In this document: piece after piece, positions 1 through 10,794 of the stretch | Layout of the letters: every line of letters begins with the position of its first letter | Numbering within the stretch: position 1 is the first letter of the stretch | Assembly: GCA_015179025.1 (NCBI GenBank) | Contig: WHUX01000106.1 | Coordinates: 121,125 to 185,124 of the forward strand | Reading direction: 5' to 3' | From: Terfezia claveryi | Lineage: Eukaryota > Ascomycota > Pezizomycetes > Pezizales > Pezizaceae | DNA: 64,000 nt | Notes under the pieces: model-generated | The model's database searches: none | Told to the model about the DNA's origin: nothing | The model's input: the letters and a program-made list of their open reading frames with translations, nothing else | Program-made: the position numbers and the translations under genes

Positions 1-437
1 GCCTCAGGATCACTACCAACAGCAATAATCTGCCGCTCCCTCTGTAACCGTAATCTCTTTCGACACGTCTTGCGCTTGAAACTGGAGATTATGGGAACAA
101 TCATAGCATAAACCAAATCATTAATATTAGCTTCGCTGAAATGGGCCCTAGCCTCCAAAGGATAACCCTCCGCATCAAGATAGTCGATGACATTGTCGTA
201 AACCCTCCGCTTAATTTCATCAATGGCATCTTCCCCTAGAGCCTTACTCTGGCTATCTAACATATCCTCTACAGGAATGGCGTTATCTGCGAGTGTTGAG
301 AATCTGATACCGACTCTCTTTTCTGCGTCCTCAATAGTAAATTTCGCATAAGACTTGGACTTCTTCGCCTTGCGTTTCTTTCCCTGTTGCACACTGCTGC
401 GTTTCTTTCCCTGTTGCACGCTGCTTTCATCCGCCAT
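1..437 (-). CDS. Hypothetical protein, N-terminal part, runs off the left edge
   Basis: On the minus strand an ATG at 437 opens a reading frame that stays open to base 1, about 145 codons, with no stop. The N-terminus is basic and holds a perfect 8-residue tandem duplication (SSVQQGKK-R twice) encoded by an almost exact 24-bp DNA repeat at about 382-430. A run of Lys/Ser follows, then a soluble, mainly helical-looking segment (motifs TIEDAEKRVG, DEIKRRVYDNVIDYLDAEGY) ending in a very basic stretch (KRKTCRKRLRLQRERQ) that could bind nucleic acid or act as a nuclear signal. I do not recognise the family. Codon quality is good and no RIP-type stops are present, so this is likely a real gene or a recently active family member. 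The C-terminus lies outside the window. Confidence 0.6.
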   Translation of the reverse strand, partial: MADESSVQQGKKRSSVQQGKKRKAKKSKSYAKFTIEDAEKRVGIRFSTLADNAIPVEDMLDSQSKALGEDAIDEIKRRVYDNVIDYLDAEGYPLEARAHFSEANINDLVYAMIVPIISSFKRKTCRKRLRLQRERQIIAVGSDPE

Positions 438-639
438 CGTAACAAGTTCTGCTAACCTATTAGTATTAACTTATACAAACCCAAAGTTGAACTCACCGAC
501 GGATATCGTTTACTGGGTACGGACTCGAATGAAATGCGTCCTAAAGGGAAGTGTAAAGGACTGGACAATTGTGGCGGGTACTGCCATGCATATATAATCG
601 ATATGAATAATCGGTTGACCCTCCGCTGACACACACGCC

Positions 640-1150
640 AAGGCGTTTCAGAAAGGCTGGAGAAAGAGGTAGAGAAAATCAAATTGGATTCGTGCAGGAG
701 AGGGGGGGTTAAGAGAACAGGTGGGACGTTTGGAAGAGGAAAAAGAGAATCTTCGGAAGTACACTCTGGAGGTGACAGGGGATTTGTTTTGGAAAAGATC
801 CTACCGGAAGGACGTGTTGAAGAGTTTGAGGTAAGATGACCTTTCTCTAGGAGGCGGAGTTTTGGAAGAAAAGATGTAGAAGAGGAGGAGGAAACCTTTT
901 AAATGCCTTCGCTAGTGGAACATGTGTCAGGTACAACACTACGTACTGAAGCGTATAGAAGAGGATCACAGTCAGAATATAGCTCCACTCACGCCTTCTG
1001 TGAGGAATCCGACTGTGTCTATGATATTGATGATGAGATGACCCTCTTCCACGGGAAGTGGGCTCCTTATATACAGAGAGAACAACCTTTTGCCAAGCCC
1101 GCCAAATTTCCCTTTCCAGTAAATACTGTGGGCGCAGGAATCTGAGGAAG
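640..1150 (+). pseudogene. Possible remnant of a coding region, unidentified
   Basis: Between about 660 and 835 one plus frame is strongly coiled-coil-like (LREQVGRLEEEKENLRKY) and ends at a good splice donor (TTGAG/GTAAGATG). A second open stretch at 903-1145 (80 codons from ATG) is acidic and contains CVYDIDDEMTLFHGKWAPY. No single spliced model joins them convincingly, and a frame break occurs near 690. It could be a degraded gene related to the hypothetical gene on the other strand at 1-437, or an unrecognised multi-exon gene. The call is weak. Confidence 0.25.
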
Positions 1151-1320
1151 CCACGATTACCTGATTCCGTCGTGTGGTTTAGCGAGCAAAGTAGTCTCGT
1201 GCCCAGACCCTCTGTTAAGAGGGAGCAAAGTTAGTCTGGTTGGCACAACACGGTCTGGTGTAAAACTTCTTTTTCCATTTTCACTAAAATAGAGCTACCG
1301 ACTTGGCAACGTACTTAATA

Positions 1321-1450
1321 TATATGTTCTGGTCCGTTCCGGGATTCCAGGCCATACCGGTATGGACCGGGCCGTTCCAGGATTGCCCGGGCCATACCGG
1401 TATGGACTGGGCCGTTGCGAGATTGCGAGATTACCCAGGCCGTTCCGGGA
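1321..1450 (+). repeat. Left terminal inverted repeat with doubled CCATACCGGTATGG
   Basis: The outer 25 bp match the reverse complement of 3503-3527 exactly. Two 14-bp perfect palindromes CCATACCGGTATGG lie about 41 bp apart within short imperfect repeats of a GGCCGTTCC-rich unit. The local GC content is much higher than the flanks. Confidence 0.6.
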
Positions 1451-1865
1451 TGGCATAAATATTCATATCTTCTTATATTTCCTTACGCACACCCAACTTA
1501 TTTGGCCTAACCAACGTAAATCATTTGATGCCATATTCCTAGATTCATGTCTACCTTAACCTCTACCCTCTACGCAGTCACCATCCCATTCCAAACTCCA
1601 ACGCACCATCCCATTCCAAACTCCAACGCAAATGGTCTCCCAGCATAGCCGCGCCCGCACTACTGCGCTGTTCTTGTAGTTCACCTGCATTATATGCATT
1701 TTGAAATAATCCATTTTATTCTCACGATTATCTAATAAGGCTATCTAACACACTGCGCCCCAAAACCCCCATCTGTACCAGCCTTCACATCCGCGTCCCT
1801 AGAATCCTAGATTCGCCGTCCATATGAGCCTGCAATTCACTGTCCATATTAGCCTGGATATCCGC

Positions 1866-2128
1866 TAGAATTGAGCAAGCAACTCAGCCTAGAATTGAGC
1901 GAGGAAATCAGCCTAGAATTGAGTGAGGAAATCAGCAGAGAACTGAGCAAGGATATCACCGAATCGAGCGAGGAAATCAGCCTACAATCGAGCGAGCAAA
2001 TCAGCATACAATCGAGCGAGCAAATCAGCCTAGAATCGAGCAAGCAAATCAGCGAGAAAATGAGCGAGCAAATGAGCGAGAAAATGAGCGAGCAAATGAG
2101 CGAGAAAATGAGCGAGCAAACCAGGTAG
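1866..2128. repeat. Minisatellite, 24-bp unit built of two 12-bp halves
   Basis: The unit is close to GAATTGAGCGAGGAAATCAG and its 12-bp variants (GAGCGAGCAAAT, GAGCGAGAAAAT). It repeats for about 260 bp and is most homogeneous at the right end. Because the unit is a multiple of three, long ORFs of low-complexity Ser/Glu/Gln (plus strand) or Leu/Ser/Ile (minus strand) arise on both strands. I treat these as by-products, not genes. Confidence 0.8.
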
Positions 2129-2424
2129 AATTGAGTGAGCAAAATTATTTGGAAGGAATGAACAAGAGAAAAGCTCTAAGTCCCAGCCGGACACACCTTG
2201 GAAATAGGGACTTGCCGTGTCTTGCTGCCAGCCATTGGATTGACTGGCGCTGTCTTAAAACCAGATTACTTGTCTTACCTACAATCATCCCGCTGCGTCA
2301 GTTGGGGCTCCTCCTGCAATTGGCAAAACCTAGCACAAAGGAGGAAATACCCATATATGGGAAACGAATGAGAAGACAAACATATAGAAATGATTGCTTT
2401 TCGGCCTCTATATATGCATGCAAT

Positions 2425-2634
2425 TCATGCTTCCGCTGGCTCTAGATATTGGTGTTTTGCATGCTTTTGCTAGCTCTAGGTATTGGTGTTTTGCATGCTT
2501 CCACTGGTGCTATATATTGGTGTTTTGCATGCTTCCGCTGGCGCTATATATTGGTGTTTTTCATGCTTCCACTGGCTCTGTATATTGGTTTTTTCATGCT
2601 TTCGCCAGCTCTAGATATTGGTGTGTTTCATGCT
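2425..2634. repeat. Minisatellite, about 42-bp unit, five copies
   Basis: Copies follow the pattern CTGGCTCTAGATATTGGTGT followed by TTTGCATGCTTCCG. There are five copies with point differences. The homologous block at 5491-5730 has only one copy of this unit, so the array expanded after the two blocks separated. Confidence 0.8.
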
Positions 2635-2815
2635 AGGAAGCATGACGGAAGTGGACGCTACGTGATGCAGACTGAGGCAGATGATTTCTCATATGGACGC
2701 GGATATACAGGCTAAGAAGGACCCCCGATTGCAGGCCCCAATTGCAGGCTCATATGGATACGGATATCTAGGCTAAGAAAGAACCCCAATTGCATACTCA
2801 TATGGATGTGGATAT

Positions 2816-2895
2816 CCAGACTAATAGGGACCCCTGATCGCAGGCTAATAGGGACCCCCGATCGCAGGCTAATAGGGACCCCCGATTGCAGGCTC
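2816..2895. repeat. Minisatellite, 24-bp unit, about three copies
   Basis: The unit GCTAATAGGGACCCCCGATC plus GCAG is present three times in tandem, preceded by more divergent copies back to about 2713 that include AAGGACCCCCGATTGCAGG. Confidence 0.75.
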
Positions 2896-3067
2896 AAGGA
2901 CATAAACGCCAGCTTGGTGAGTTGTCAATGGTACAAAAACTTGCTCGTTTCGTGGTGCACACTGTAGAAGCGGCGATTCTAGGCAATTAGTATTTTCAGG
3001 GAATACAAGAAATCTTCTACTCCGAGCATTGTGTTAACAGACCAGAATATATACATAAGAAAAGCTC

Positions 3068-3243
3068 TGCCATCTCCCGCTTGCTCAATCCTCCACTTGC
3101 CCAATCTCCCGCTTGCCCAATCCTCCGCTTACCCAATCCCTCGCTTACTCAATCCCCCGCTTGCTTAATCCCCATACCCACTTGCTTAATCCCCCGCTTG
3201 CTCAATCCTCATATCCACTTGCTCAATCCCCCGCTTGCTTAAC
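3068..3243. repeat. Minisatellite, 15-17 bp pyrimidine-rich unit
   Basis: About eleven imperfect copies of CCGCTTGCTCAATCC / CCACTTGCCCAATCTC lie in tandem, with occasional longer variants holding CATATCCA. No coding potential. Confidence 0.75.
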
Positions 3244-3502
3244 ATCCTGCTAGCTCTTATATTGAATTCGTACATGGGTGTGGCCCTGATCCAGTATGAC
3301 AATGGGCATCTCCGATGTTCTTTGACCAAATGTTGCTACAAAATTACCTTCATATCGGATATGTCCCTATTTAGTAATTTTAATGTCGCTGTGGCCGCTG
3401 TGGTGTTGTGGTAAATCCTTGTTGCTATCCGTGACATTGAACAATTTAATCCCGTAACGGCCTGGTCCGTTGCGATATCCAGTCCATACCGGTATGGCCC
3501 GG

Positions 3503-3527
3503 ATCCCGGAACGGACCAGAACATATA
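3503..3527 (-). repeat. Right terminal inverted repeat
   Basis: Reverse complement identical to 1321-1345. On its inner side the CCATACCGGTATGG palindrome and a GGACCAGGCCGTTACGG stretch continue the similarity to about 3450. Confidence 0.6.
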
Positions 3528-5367
3528 CATACACAAACAAAAGAGTCAGCAATTAGGACATCAAAACACATCGTCTAGCAGAACAAGTGGTCAGCTAACC
3601 TGTGTGGGCTAGGTGTCCGATCTATGCTACACACCAGGCTGTCCGGTATAGATGTAATACCGGGGATTGTTTTATAAGCTATTCTTGCTGTTGTGAATAA
3701 CACTCGCTTGTACCTATTGTTAGAATGAATGTACAATCCGTTCATTCCGCCCATGCCTTGCTACCTATATCATATGTAGCCGTCAGCGGCTTGCACATCA
3801 TATGCGTGCTAAGCTTCCTGCTTAGCTATACGGCTCGCAGCGGCTTGCACATCATATTGCGTACTCACACCTTGCTCGCACTCATAATCGTTGCTTCATG
3901 CCTAGCTATACGGCTTGCAACGGACATGTGCTTCTCCTTCTTCTTCATGCTTTAGATGTACGCTCATACATGTATATATATCTCGTTCATGTTCCTACTT
4001 GTTCGGGATAACAACAGGAGTAATCACTTCACTCATACAATACATGCACTCACTGTGTATATGAACATCTTCCTCTCAACTCGCTCTGTTCGTTACCTTC
4101 CTTCAGTGGACACTTGGATCTCTCCGCTCGCCTGTTGCTATTCCTATTCCTATAGGTTATATCTACACCTATGAAGGGTCACGGGAGTAAGCAACCAAAA
4201 GAAGGCAATTGAGAATGCAGGGAGCAAAACCGGGGTTCCAGATCAAGGCAATTGGGAAAGGACCGCGAAGGATAAAAGAGCCGGAAAGTACGCAGGAAAC
4301 ATCTCTTTTTGGGCAGAGCACTAGGACCATAGCATTGAGACTATAGCGATATCTAGATATCTCCGATACTTTGAATACACGAACACTTCTCTCTCTTCAA
4401 GATTCCTCACTCATATAACCTAGTAATCTTACAGGTAATGAGCCCGGCGCTCAAGCTAAAGCAAAGAACATTCATGCGTTTTCGGGGTCTCTCTATATAT
4501 ACTAGGTAAGGCTGTTTGAAACATCTTGATAAGGCAACGTTCCCTAGGAATACAATAAAAAAGTAATTGATTCACCTGGGTATTGAACCTCAGACAATTT
4601 GCATGGTAATACGGTATAGAGGCACTTCGCTCCTAGCGGAGGAAACATGCCGGGTGGTGAGAGCAAACAACCGAGCCGACGTAGTAACCAATAATCGTGT
4701 ATTCAATATCCCGTGTAACTATAGCGTTCTAGTGCAATTTAATTTAGCACCCCTTCTGGGTTTCTAGTTTTGTTGGTAGCGGGCCCGTGCGCTCGCAAAA
4801 TTAGAGTCTGTATTAACATCATAGACTTGGTCTTCCTAAGACAGCCAATTCAGGTGGTATCGCGCTTGGAGACATATCATTTCCAGCTGAGAATTTATAG
4901 GTGGCTCCCCAAGATAGTGCAGACCGCTCACGATCGCAGCGGTGGCATATCCGTAAATCCTCTATCATCCTAATCTTTATTCCAACTCCAATCTCTCTCA
5001 CATATTGAACACTCCGCTATTTGAAGGTCTTCCATAGACTTGCTGAAGTCTTCCAAACTCTTTATATACAGTTGTTGGTGAGGAAGGCAGGGTGGAGAAG
5101 AAGGTTGGGGAACCAACGTTTGGAGAAGGTACCTGGTTCCATTCCCAGCTCTGTGCCCGGCTCTGTACGCCGCTCTATACGCCGCTCTGCACTCGGCTCC
5201 GATGTTGATTTCGATACTGGTTGTCTATGGAAGTTACTCTATCACATGGGAAGCTCCTTGCTGAAAACCCCCGTTCACGGGGAGCTGTCAGAGATCTTGA
5301 CCTCCGGATATTTCACTCCCTCTGCTCTTGTATTGCCGATATGTGGGAAGCAGTACCATGCTCTATC
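3528..5367. other. Intergenic, no supported gene
   Basis: No reading frame here has convincing codon structure. A short direct repeat AGCGGCTTGCACATCATAT occurs at about 3785 and 3839. At about 4577-4600 a minus-strand sequence resembles a tRNA B box (GGTTCAATACC), but I could not fold a tRNA around it. Nothing else was seen. Confidence 0.5.
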
Positions 5368-5490
5368 AGCAAAAAAAAATTAGCGTCAGGACGCGCTGGT
5401 ACTGCAGCAGCGTCAGGGCATCCTGAGGCTGTCGCTGCGATGCGTCAGGGTACGTCCTGACACTACCCGTGCGTTAGGTGCGTCCTGCCT
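5368..5490 (+). repeat. Transposon-end-like sequence: A-tract plus GCGTCxGGACGC repeats
   Basis: An A-tract (CAGCAAAAAAAAATTA) is followed at once by GCGTCAGGACGC and several further GCGTCAGG / GCGTCCTG copies. The same signature starts the element at 49531 (A-tract, TTTGGCGTCTGGACAC) and, in reverse complement, ends it near 57812. This suggests a solitary or truncated end of a related element. No transposase lies next to it. Confidence 0.4.
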
Positions 5491-5730
5491 GCATGAAAAT
5501 CACCAATATGTAGAGCCGGCGAAGGCATGAATTGCATGCATATATAGAGGCTGAAAAGTCATGATTTCCATACATATATAGAGGCCGAAAAGCCATGATT
5601 TCTATACCTTTGCCTTCTCGTTCGTTCCCCATATATGGGTAATTCCTCCTCTGTACTAGGTTTTGCTAAGAGCAGGAGGAGCTCCAACTGACGCAGCGGG
5701 ATGATTGTAGGTAAACTGGTTTTAAGACAG
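5491..5730 (-). repeat. Inverted partial copy of 2250-2465
   Basis: The reverse complement of this block matches 2250-2465 over its length, including CTACAATCATCCCGCTGCG, CCCATATATGGG and TTTTCGGCCTCTATATATG. Differences are small: a local duplication of about 40 bp containing the TTTTCRGCCTC box, and one copy instead of five of the 42-bp minisatellite unit. Confidence 0.7.
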
Positions 5731-5883
5731 ACAGTGGGACTGCCTGTATGTAGGGTTCATTTCTGTCGCTTGCCCACCAGTAATAGTACCACATATTTAG
5801 CGTCCATATCATTTTTTGTTTTCTTTATTAACTCAGTCTTTGTGTTACAGTAAATTCCCATTTATAAGGATACTATAACGAGC

Positions 5884-5965
5884 ATATATCTGTTCTGGCC
5901 CGTTCTGGGATTCAGTCCATACCGGAATGGACTGGATTCCGCAACTGACCAGTCCATTACGGAAT
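5884..5965 (+). repeat. Third copy of the CCATACCGG terminal repeat
   Basis: CTGTTCTGGCCCGTTCTGGG, then CAGTCCATACCGGAATGGAC and a GCAACTGACCAGTCCATTACGG stretch, match the reverse complement of 3450-3527 in order. The palindrome here is imperfect (CCATACCGGAATGG). No matching partner end was found to the right within the window. Confidence 0.5.
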
Positions 5966-8839
5966 TGAAACCTTTACTAAAGTTCGTGAGAATTTTCCAA
6001 GCCACTGCCTCTTGTAGTCTAGGTATGTTCTCATGTGGACATATGATAGTGGACATGAATAATCTCGCTCATCACGAATACCTCATGCATGCGTTATTGT
6101 TGCTGGCAAGGCAGCAAGTGACTAGGTTCTGAGGTGGGCTACACTTACGCAGTACTTTGGTAATCCCAGTAGATTAGATACAGTATGTCATATATATATA
6201 GAAATGTGGCATTATTCTGTGCCACAGATTGGCGTCGAAACCAACAATTAATAGTGGAAATACAGCATTATTCTTGAAGCATGTGAAGGACGCTAGACAC
6301 TGATAGGCTTAGTGCCATTTGAGATCATCCGAGGTAGTGACAAGTACGCTAGCAATGCCAATTAGCGGTAGGAGAATCCCTGGTGTTGTAGATTTTTTTA
6401 TTTTCTCACAGCACTTAGCTACAGTATATACATCATCGGGATGCTGATTACTCGGTTTGTTATGCGGTTTTCGACGATATTAAGCCTGATACAAAACCAA
6501 GTAAGCTAATTTGAGAGTGCATAGGTGACATAAAATCGATAGTGCATCAGCATTTGACATCTACGACCATAGACTGAAGAAAAAGAGGCATCCCGTTCGC
6601 TCTGCCATATCGAAGCTTTAGATCGCCGGGCTAGTACTGCAGGAATCCCTGGTGTTGTAGATTTTTTGACTTCCGTTTTGTCTATGTCCACCACGATGAT
6701 TGTAATGGTACTTCTATCCTAATGCTGATGTTCCCCAAATCCCGAAACCATAGCTTCCTCATAAGTCAATAAGTACGAATAGGGGTATTCAAGCTTAAAA
6801 TAATCAAGCAACTAAATTGAAAATGTAATCGACGTTCTAAGCCGAAAATATTCGTTGCGACCCTCGATCATAGGATTCAGTTAAGATTGTCTTATCGATA
6901 AGTACATACATGTACCTATTTGTGGTTTAGCGCTTCTCTCGACACAAGCATATGTATGGTGACTAAGCGGAAGAAAATAAGAATATTCTTGTATTCAAAA
7001 TATGCTTATTTACTATGTGGGACCGGCGAATGTATGCTTGTAACCAATATATGCTTATATCCGGTATGCTTGTATCGAGAGACCTCTGTAACAGGAAAAC
7101 TCTAGATAAGGTCTTCCGAACGAGAATCGCGCTAGTTCCGGCACGACTGTCAAACCGAATTCGATTGTCAATACACATCCGCAAATCGCGATGGTTGTTG
7201 GTTACATCTCATAGTATCCCTCATTTTATCCCTCATTTGTTGTTTTCTACCCTGTATAGAGGTTTGCTTTTCTGTGACCGGATCTAGAATTCTAGTTGGT
7301 ATGGGAAGCACCAATCGGATCTTAACTCACCAATGGTCAAAACCCTGCCAGGGAGACAAGCACATAAATGCCTTCTGTGAGGTATAGGGAAGCCGACTCC
7401 CGAGAGAGGCGTCGAGTTCCACACCGCCTGCCGGTTGCTGGGGACTCAGGAGACGCTGCTGAGTCATTCAGTATTGCTAGCATCATAGCATGCTCCTCAT
7501 GGGCATTGTCCTTACCTAGTGGGCTAGCTGGATGTCATGGGAGGCCGGGGAGATCGTAGAATTCGACCCGTTGGAAGAGTGTATGAAACCCTAGACAGAG
7601 GTTAACCAGGCTCCAGAGACATGACCCCCTTACCTCGATATCTAGTGTAGTTCTAGATCGCATAGCAATGCATTTTCCGCTGGCAACCTATCGACAAAAA
7701 TCAACACCACCAGCACGAAAGACATCAAAGGGAAGCTGGTGCCCTATAACTGGGCTCGGACTACCATGAGCAAATATCTCATGGTGCAAAAATTCAAGAC
7801 CTAGGGGGATTCCAAATTCGACTGCTCACTATTCAGTAGCGAAGAAGAATTCGCAACCTGTTGGAAAAGCCACCCACGCCCAAAACCACGCAAAACCACA
7901 GAGTGTAAGGATAGGGTGCTACTTCCCAGGATCCCTAGCAAAGATGAATAAGAAGTACAGCGAGATATTAATCCCAAAATATCGGTCTCAACAATCCAGC
8001 ATTTGCAAATAGATGACCACTCTTGGAAGTTCATCCAGCTGCGAGTCGAATATCTTGGATGTTAGAGTATACCGTGGAACAATGGAGAAGGGTTGTTTGG
8101 AGTGATGATGGCAGTGTACGCAAGGATAGTAGGGGAGAAGGGGAAATGGGTCTTTCGAACTCGATATCAAAAGGAGAGTAAAGAATAAGATTCAACGGAA
8201 ACCCAGTACCTAGGTATTGCTTGAAGACTACCTCATATGGATTATAACCAGTGTCAGTCTCTTGTGAATCTATAAATATGGTTGAATGTAGCCCGTCATC
8301 TGAATTACCAGATTGCTTTTCTGTTCTCCATGCCTGGTTTCGGCTCTTGAGTACAGAACGAGACGGCGGTAAAAGGTACTCCGACTAATCCATGGGCTCG
8401 AACGTATGCAAAAGTATTTCCCAGTCGACTTGGGCAGTCTTTTGGATGGCATGGTCAATCCGTATACTGGTCTTAGGGGGGCGACCAAATCTAGAGAGGG
8501 ATTTGACTTTGTTTCACCTCTTTATTGTAGGTATATGCGACTGTTGACTTAGAGATAACCCCACTAGATACGTCTTCTCGAAGTGAGTATGGACCTTGTG
8601 CATCCCAGTAATCTCCGCCCTTTTCTGAACAGAAACCTCTTTAAGCCTCTTTGCCTCGTCCCATTGTGTGTAGAAAACCGTGGCCTAAGCTTTGAGGAAC
8701 CGACAAAATTCTCAATTATGTAAATCAGGATCTCCCAACAGGTGCTGTTAAAAGCTTTGAGCACAGCAGCTCAGCTAAACCCACTTAGTATGGAGGCAAT
8801 TGTTCTTAAAAAGAGGAAACGTTAACATCAAAGAGAGTG
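5966..8839. other. Intergenic, no supported gene
   Basis: About 2.9 kb without a credible gene. A 25-bp direct repeat GAATCCCTGGTGTTGTAGAT plus TTTTT occurs at about 6374 and 6650. The small ORFs here have no sustained codon bias and no recognisable domain. Confidence 0.5.
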
Positions 8840-9298
8840 CCGTATTAATTCGTAAGTAAGACAGTAAGACAGTATCACCCGGCAGGACAGTATTAGTGTA
8901 TAAGACAGGACGCTAATAGCCTAAGCTTGGCCGCGATATCCCAATGGTGTATTAGACAGCCAATTTTTCATATAGGACAGTAGTGTGGTGAGATTGACGT
9001 TGACTGACGGAACCGGTTTCTTATATTTATCACCAACCTCACTTATTTCAATGTCAATTCCGCTGGCACCTCGTGCTGGACCCAATGTGCAAACACCAAG
9101 CCAAAGAACCTCGAGCAACCTTCGAGGAGATCGTGTAACTAGATATTAATTATGCCACTGTTGGCGTCTTTCCCGAAATTCTTTTATAAAACAGTATCTC
9201 GTATATAAGCTAGTATCATATATAGGACAGTATATTCAAGGCCCCTCCGACCGCCCGTTTGTAAATAAGACAGCATTCTTACTTGCGAGTTAATACGG
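8840..9298. mobile_element. MITE-like element, about 459 bp
   Basis: The left end (CCGTATTAATTCGTAAGTAA) and the reverse complement of the right end (CCGTATTAACTCGCAAGTAA) agree at 18 of 20 positions. Subterminal copies of (A)TAAGACAGTAT / AGGACAGTAT are scattered inside, a typical layout for a MITE. There is no coding capacity. The target-site duplication is not clear. The parent transposon family is unknown to me. Confidence 0.55.
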
Positions 9299-9366
9299 TA
9301 ATGAAGTACTGATTCCAAAAACTGGGCGTATTGATGTATTTTCCCATTACTGGGAAGCATCATCGG

Positions 9367-10794
9367 TCATCTGTGTTTTGCTAATCGCTCTTGTTCCATT
9401 TCGCGGCGGTTTGCCCTTTTTTTCTCATTAATCTTGGCATGCTCTATGGGGCACTTGTTGAGGCCGGGCCAATCACCCTTGCTTGGCTCCTCTATGCGGT
9501 CATTCACGTATTCGAGCAAGGCTTGCTCGTTTCGAAAGCCTTTATCTCGTCCTTCACGCCTCAAACGGTTACGCGTTTCCCTCTCTTTTTTCGCCATCCA
9601 TTCGGTTAGCTCTTGGGTAGTCATTTTCAACAGTTGAACTGAGAGAAGGTTTTGCTTATTAATGGGTCTAGTTGGTTCTTGTCTCTCGGTACCTTGCGAA
9701 TTCAAAGTCATTGAGGTGCTCAAACTGGTAATTGGAAACTTGTCAAACTTTCCTGGGAGTTGTCCGGGTGGTGCCAAACCGTCAGAATCATTGGTTGAAT
9801 GCGAACGAGGGGCTGGCTGTTCATGTATATCCGTCAACCCCTCAGCCGGATCACCCTGGCCATGCGGTTGTACGTGCAAAATCTCAGTTCCAGCCTCAGG
9901 CTCTTCAACCTCTTGATCAATCCGACCATGTGCCTGTCTAGCCATAGTACTATATCCCAATTGCCGGTCACTTTCGAATTCAATTTCTCGGCCACCATGA
10001 TTACCTCCCATACTGCATAGTGGAACTTTGCAATATTCGGTAGACTTGGGAGCTGATGAAAGGCAACCGGAACTGCCACCCGCGGTTTTTACCCCACCAT
10101 CACTCTCCGAATGTCCCGTATCGCCATAATCCTGCAGCCTTGACCCCCAAATTCTCTTAAGCTGCCTTGGGCCGACTACCCACTCTAAACTCCTAGGGCC
10201 CTTCGGGTCACTGTCAGGAGAAGTATCCAATAGAGAAGGTATGTCCATTCTACAAGTAGCTTTCCTAGAACGGAAGCTACCTATACATACAGGCTTCGAC
10301 GATGATAATGGCGTTTGTGGTGACTTTGGATGGATAGAGCTCCCAGATCTTGCAGCAAATGTCTGTTGTCTATGGCCTAACCTAGCTGAAGATGACAGCG
10401 CGGAAGGTTCACCATTTCTATGTGCATATAGGGATGATTCTGGGCTTGCAGCTGAAGGGGTGTCGAGACTATTGGACACTCGCGAAGGGTAGGCAGTTCC
10501 TGGTGAGCGTACAGATATAGTCGGTGCCACTAACTCTGAAGTTACATCTCTTGATGTACGGTTGTTATTTCGTCTACGTGCCATCAGGGCTGCAAGCCTA
10601 GGTTTTCCCTCCAAGTGATCATCGCCACTGCGGACTCGGGTAATTGCAAACGTCGAACCCCTCTGCGGCACATGAAATCCCTGCTCGCTTGCGATTCGGT
10701 CTTGGAAGCCAATGGGAGACCGTCCTGTCTCATGAGCGTTGCATGTCGTCCCAGGGGTTTCGGTAGTTACACGGCAGTTCACACGCCTAGCCAT
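9367..10794 (-). CDS. Hypothetical protein, 475 aa, intronless
   Basis: An ATG at 10794 opens a 475-codon frame. The protein is basic and low-complexity (Ser, Arg, Gly, Pro) for about 340 residues, then has a well-defined helical, highly charged C-terminal region of about 110 residues (LTEWMAKKERETRNRLRREG, then LLEYVNDRIEEPSKGDW, then EHAKINEKKRANRREMEQ). I recognise no domain. The C-terminal region resembles a DNA- or RNA-binding or coiled-coil module, which is inference only. There is no RIP-type stop in the frame. The protein could be a lineage-specific gene or a piece of an unrecognised transposon such as a LINE ORF1, since a LINE remnant lies 0.9 kb away. Confidence 0.5.
   Translation of the reverse strand: MARRVNCRVTTETPGTTCNAHETGRSPIGFQDRIASEQGFHVPQRGSTFAITRVRSGDDHLEGKPRLAALMARRRNNNRTSRDVTSELVAPTISVRSPGTAYPSRVSNSLDTPSAASPESSLYAHRNGEPSALSSSARLGHRQQTFAARSGSSIHPKSPQTPLSSSKPVCIGSFRSRKATCRMDIPSLLDTSPDSDPKGPRSLEWVVGPRQLKRIWGSRLQDYGDTGHSESDGGVKTAGGSSGCLSSAPKSTEYCKVPLCSMGGNHGGREIEFESDRQLGYSTMARQAHGRIDQEVEEPEAGTEILHVQPHGQGDPAEGLTDIHEQPAPRSHSTNDSDGLAPPGQLPGKFDKFPITSLSTSMTLNSQGTERQEPTRPINKQNLLSVQLLKMTTQELTEWMAKKERETRNRLRREGRDKGFRNEQALLEYVNDRIEEPSKGDWPGLNKCPIEHAKINEKKRANRREMEQERLAKHR

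Larger units (their letters stand above)
1321..3527. mobile_element. Candidate non-autonomous TIR element packed with minisatellites
   Basis: Bases 1321-1345 and the reverse complement of 3503-3527 are identical over 25 bp (core GTTCTGGTCCGTTCCGGG). The similarity continues inward through the palindrome CCATACCGGTATGG, which occurs twice in the left arm. The 2.2-kb interior encodes no recognisable protein. It consists of at least four different tandem arrays: about 1866-2128, 2425-2634, 2816-2895 and 3068-3243. A third end-like copy lies at 5884-5965, and an inverted copy of part of the interior lies at 5491-5730, so the sequence is repetitive in the genome. The target-site duplication is unclear because the flanks are simple AT sequence. 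It could be a MITE-like derivative of a DNA transposon, or two independent end fragments that happen to face each other. Confidence 0.5.

Noticed and set aside
1849..2142. Long repetitive ORFs on both strands over the minisatellite
   Set aside because: The repeat unit is a multiple of three and lacks stops, so ORFs arise on both strands by construction. No independent sign of a gene.
2394..2715. Overlapping ORFs rich in Cys/Phe/Trp
   Set aside because: Products of the 42-bp tandem array, present in two frames at once.
4567..4700. tRNA B-box-like sequence
   Set aside because: No matching A box or acceptor stem at a fitting distance.
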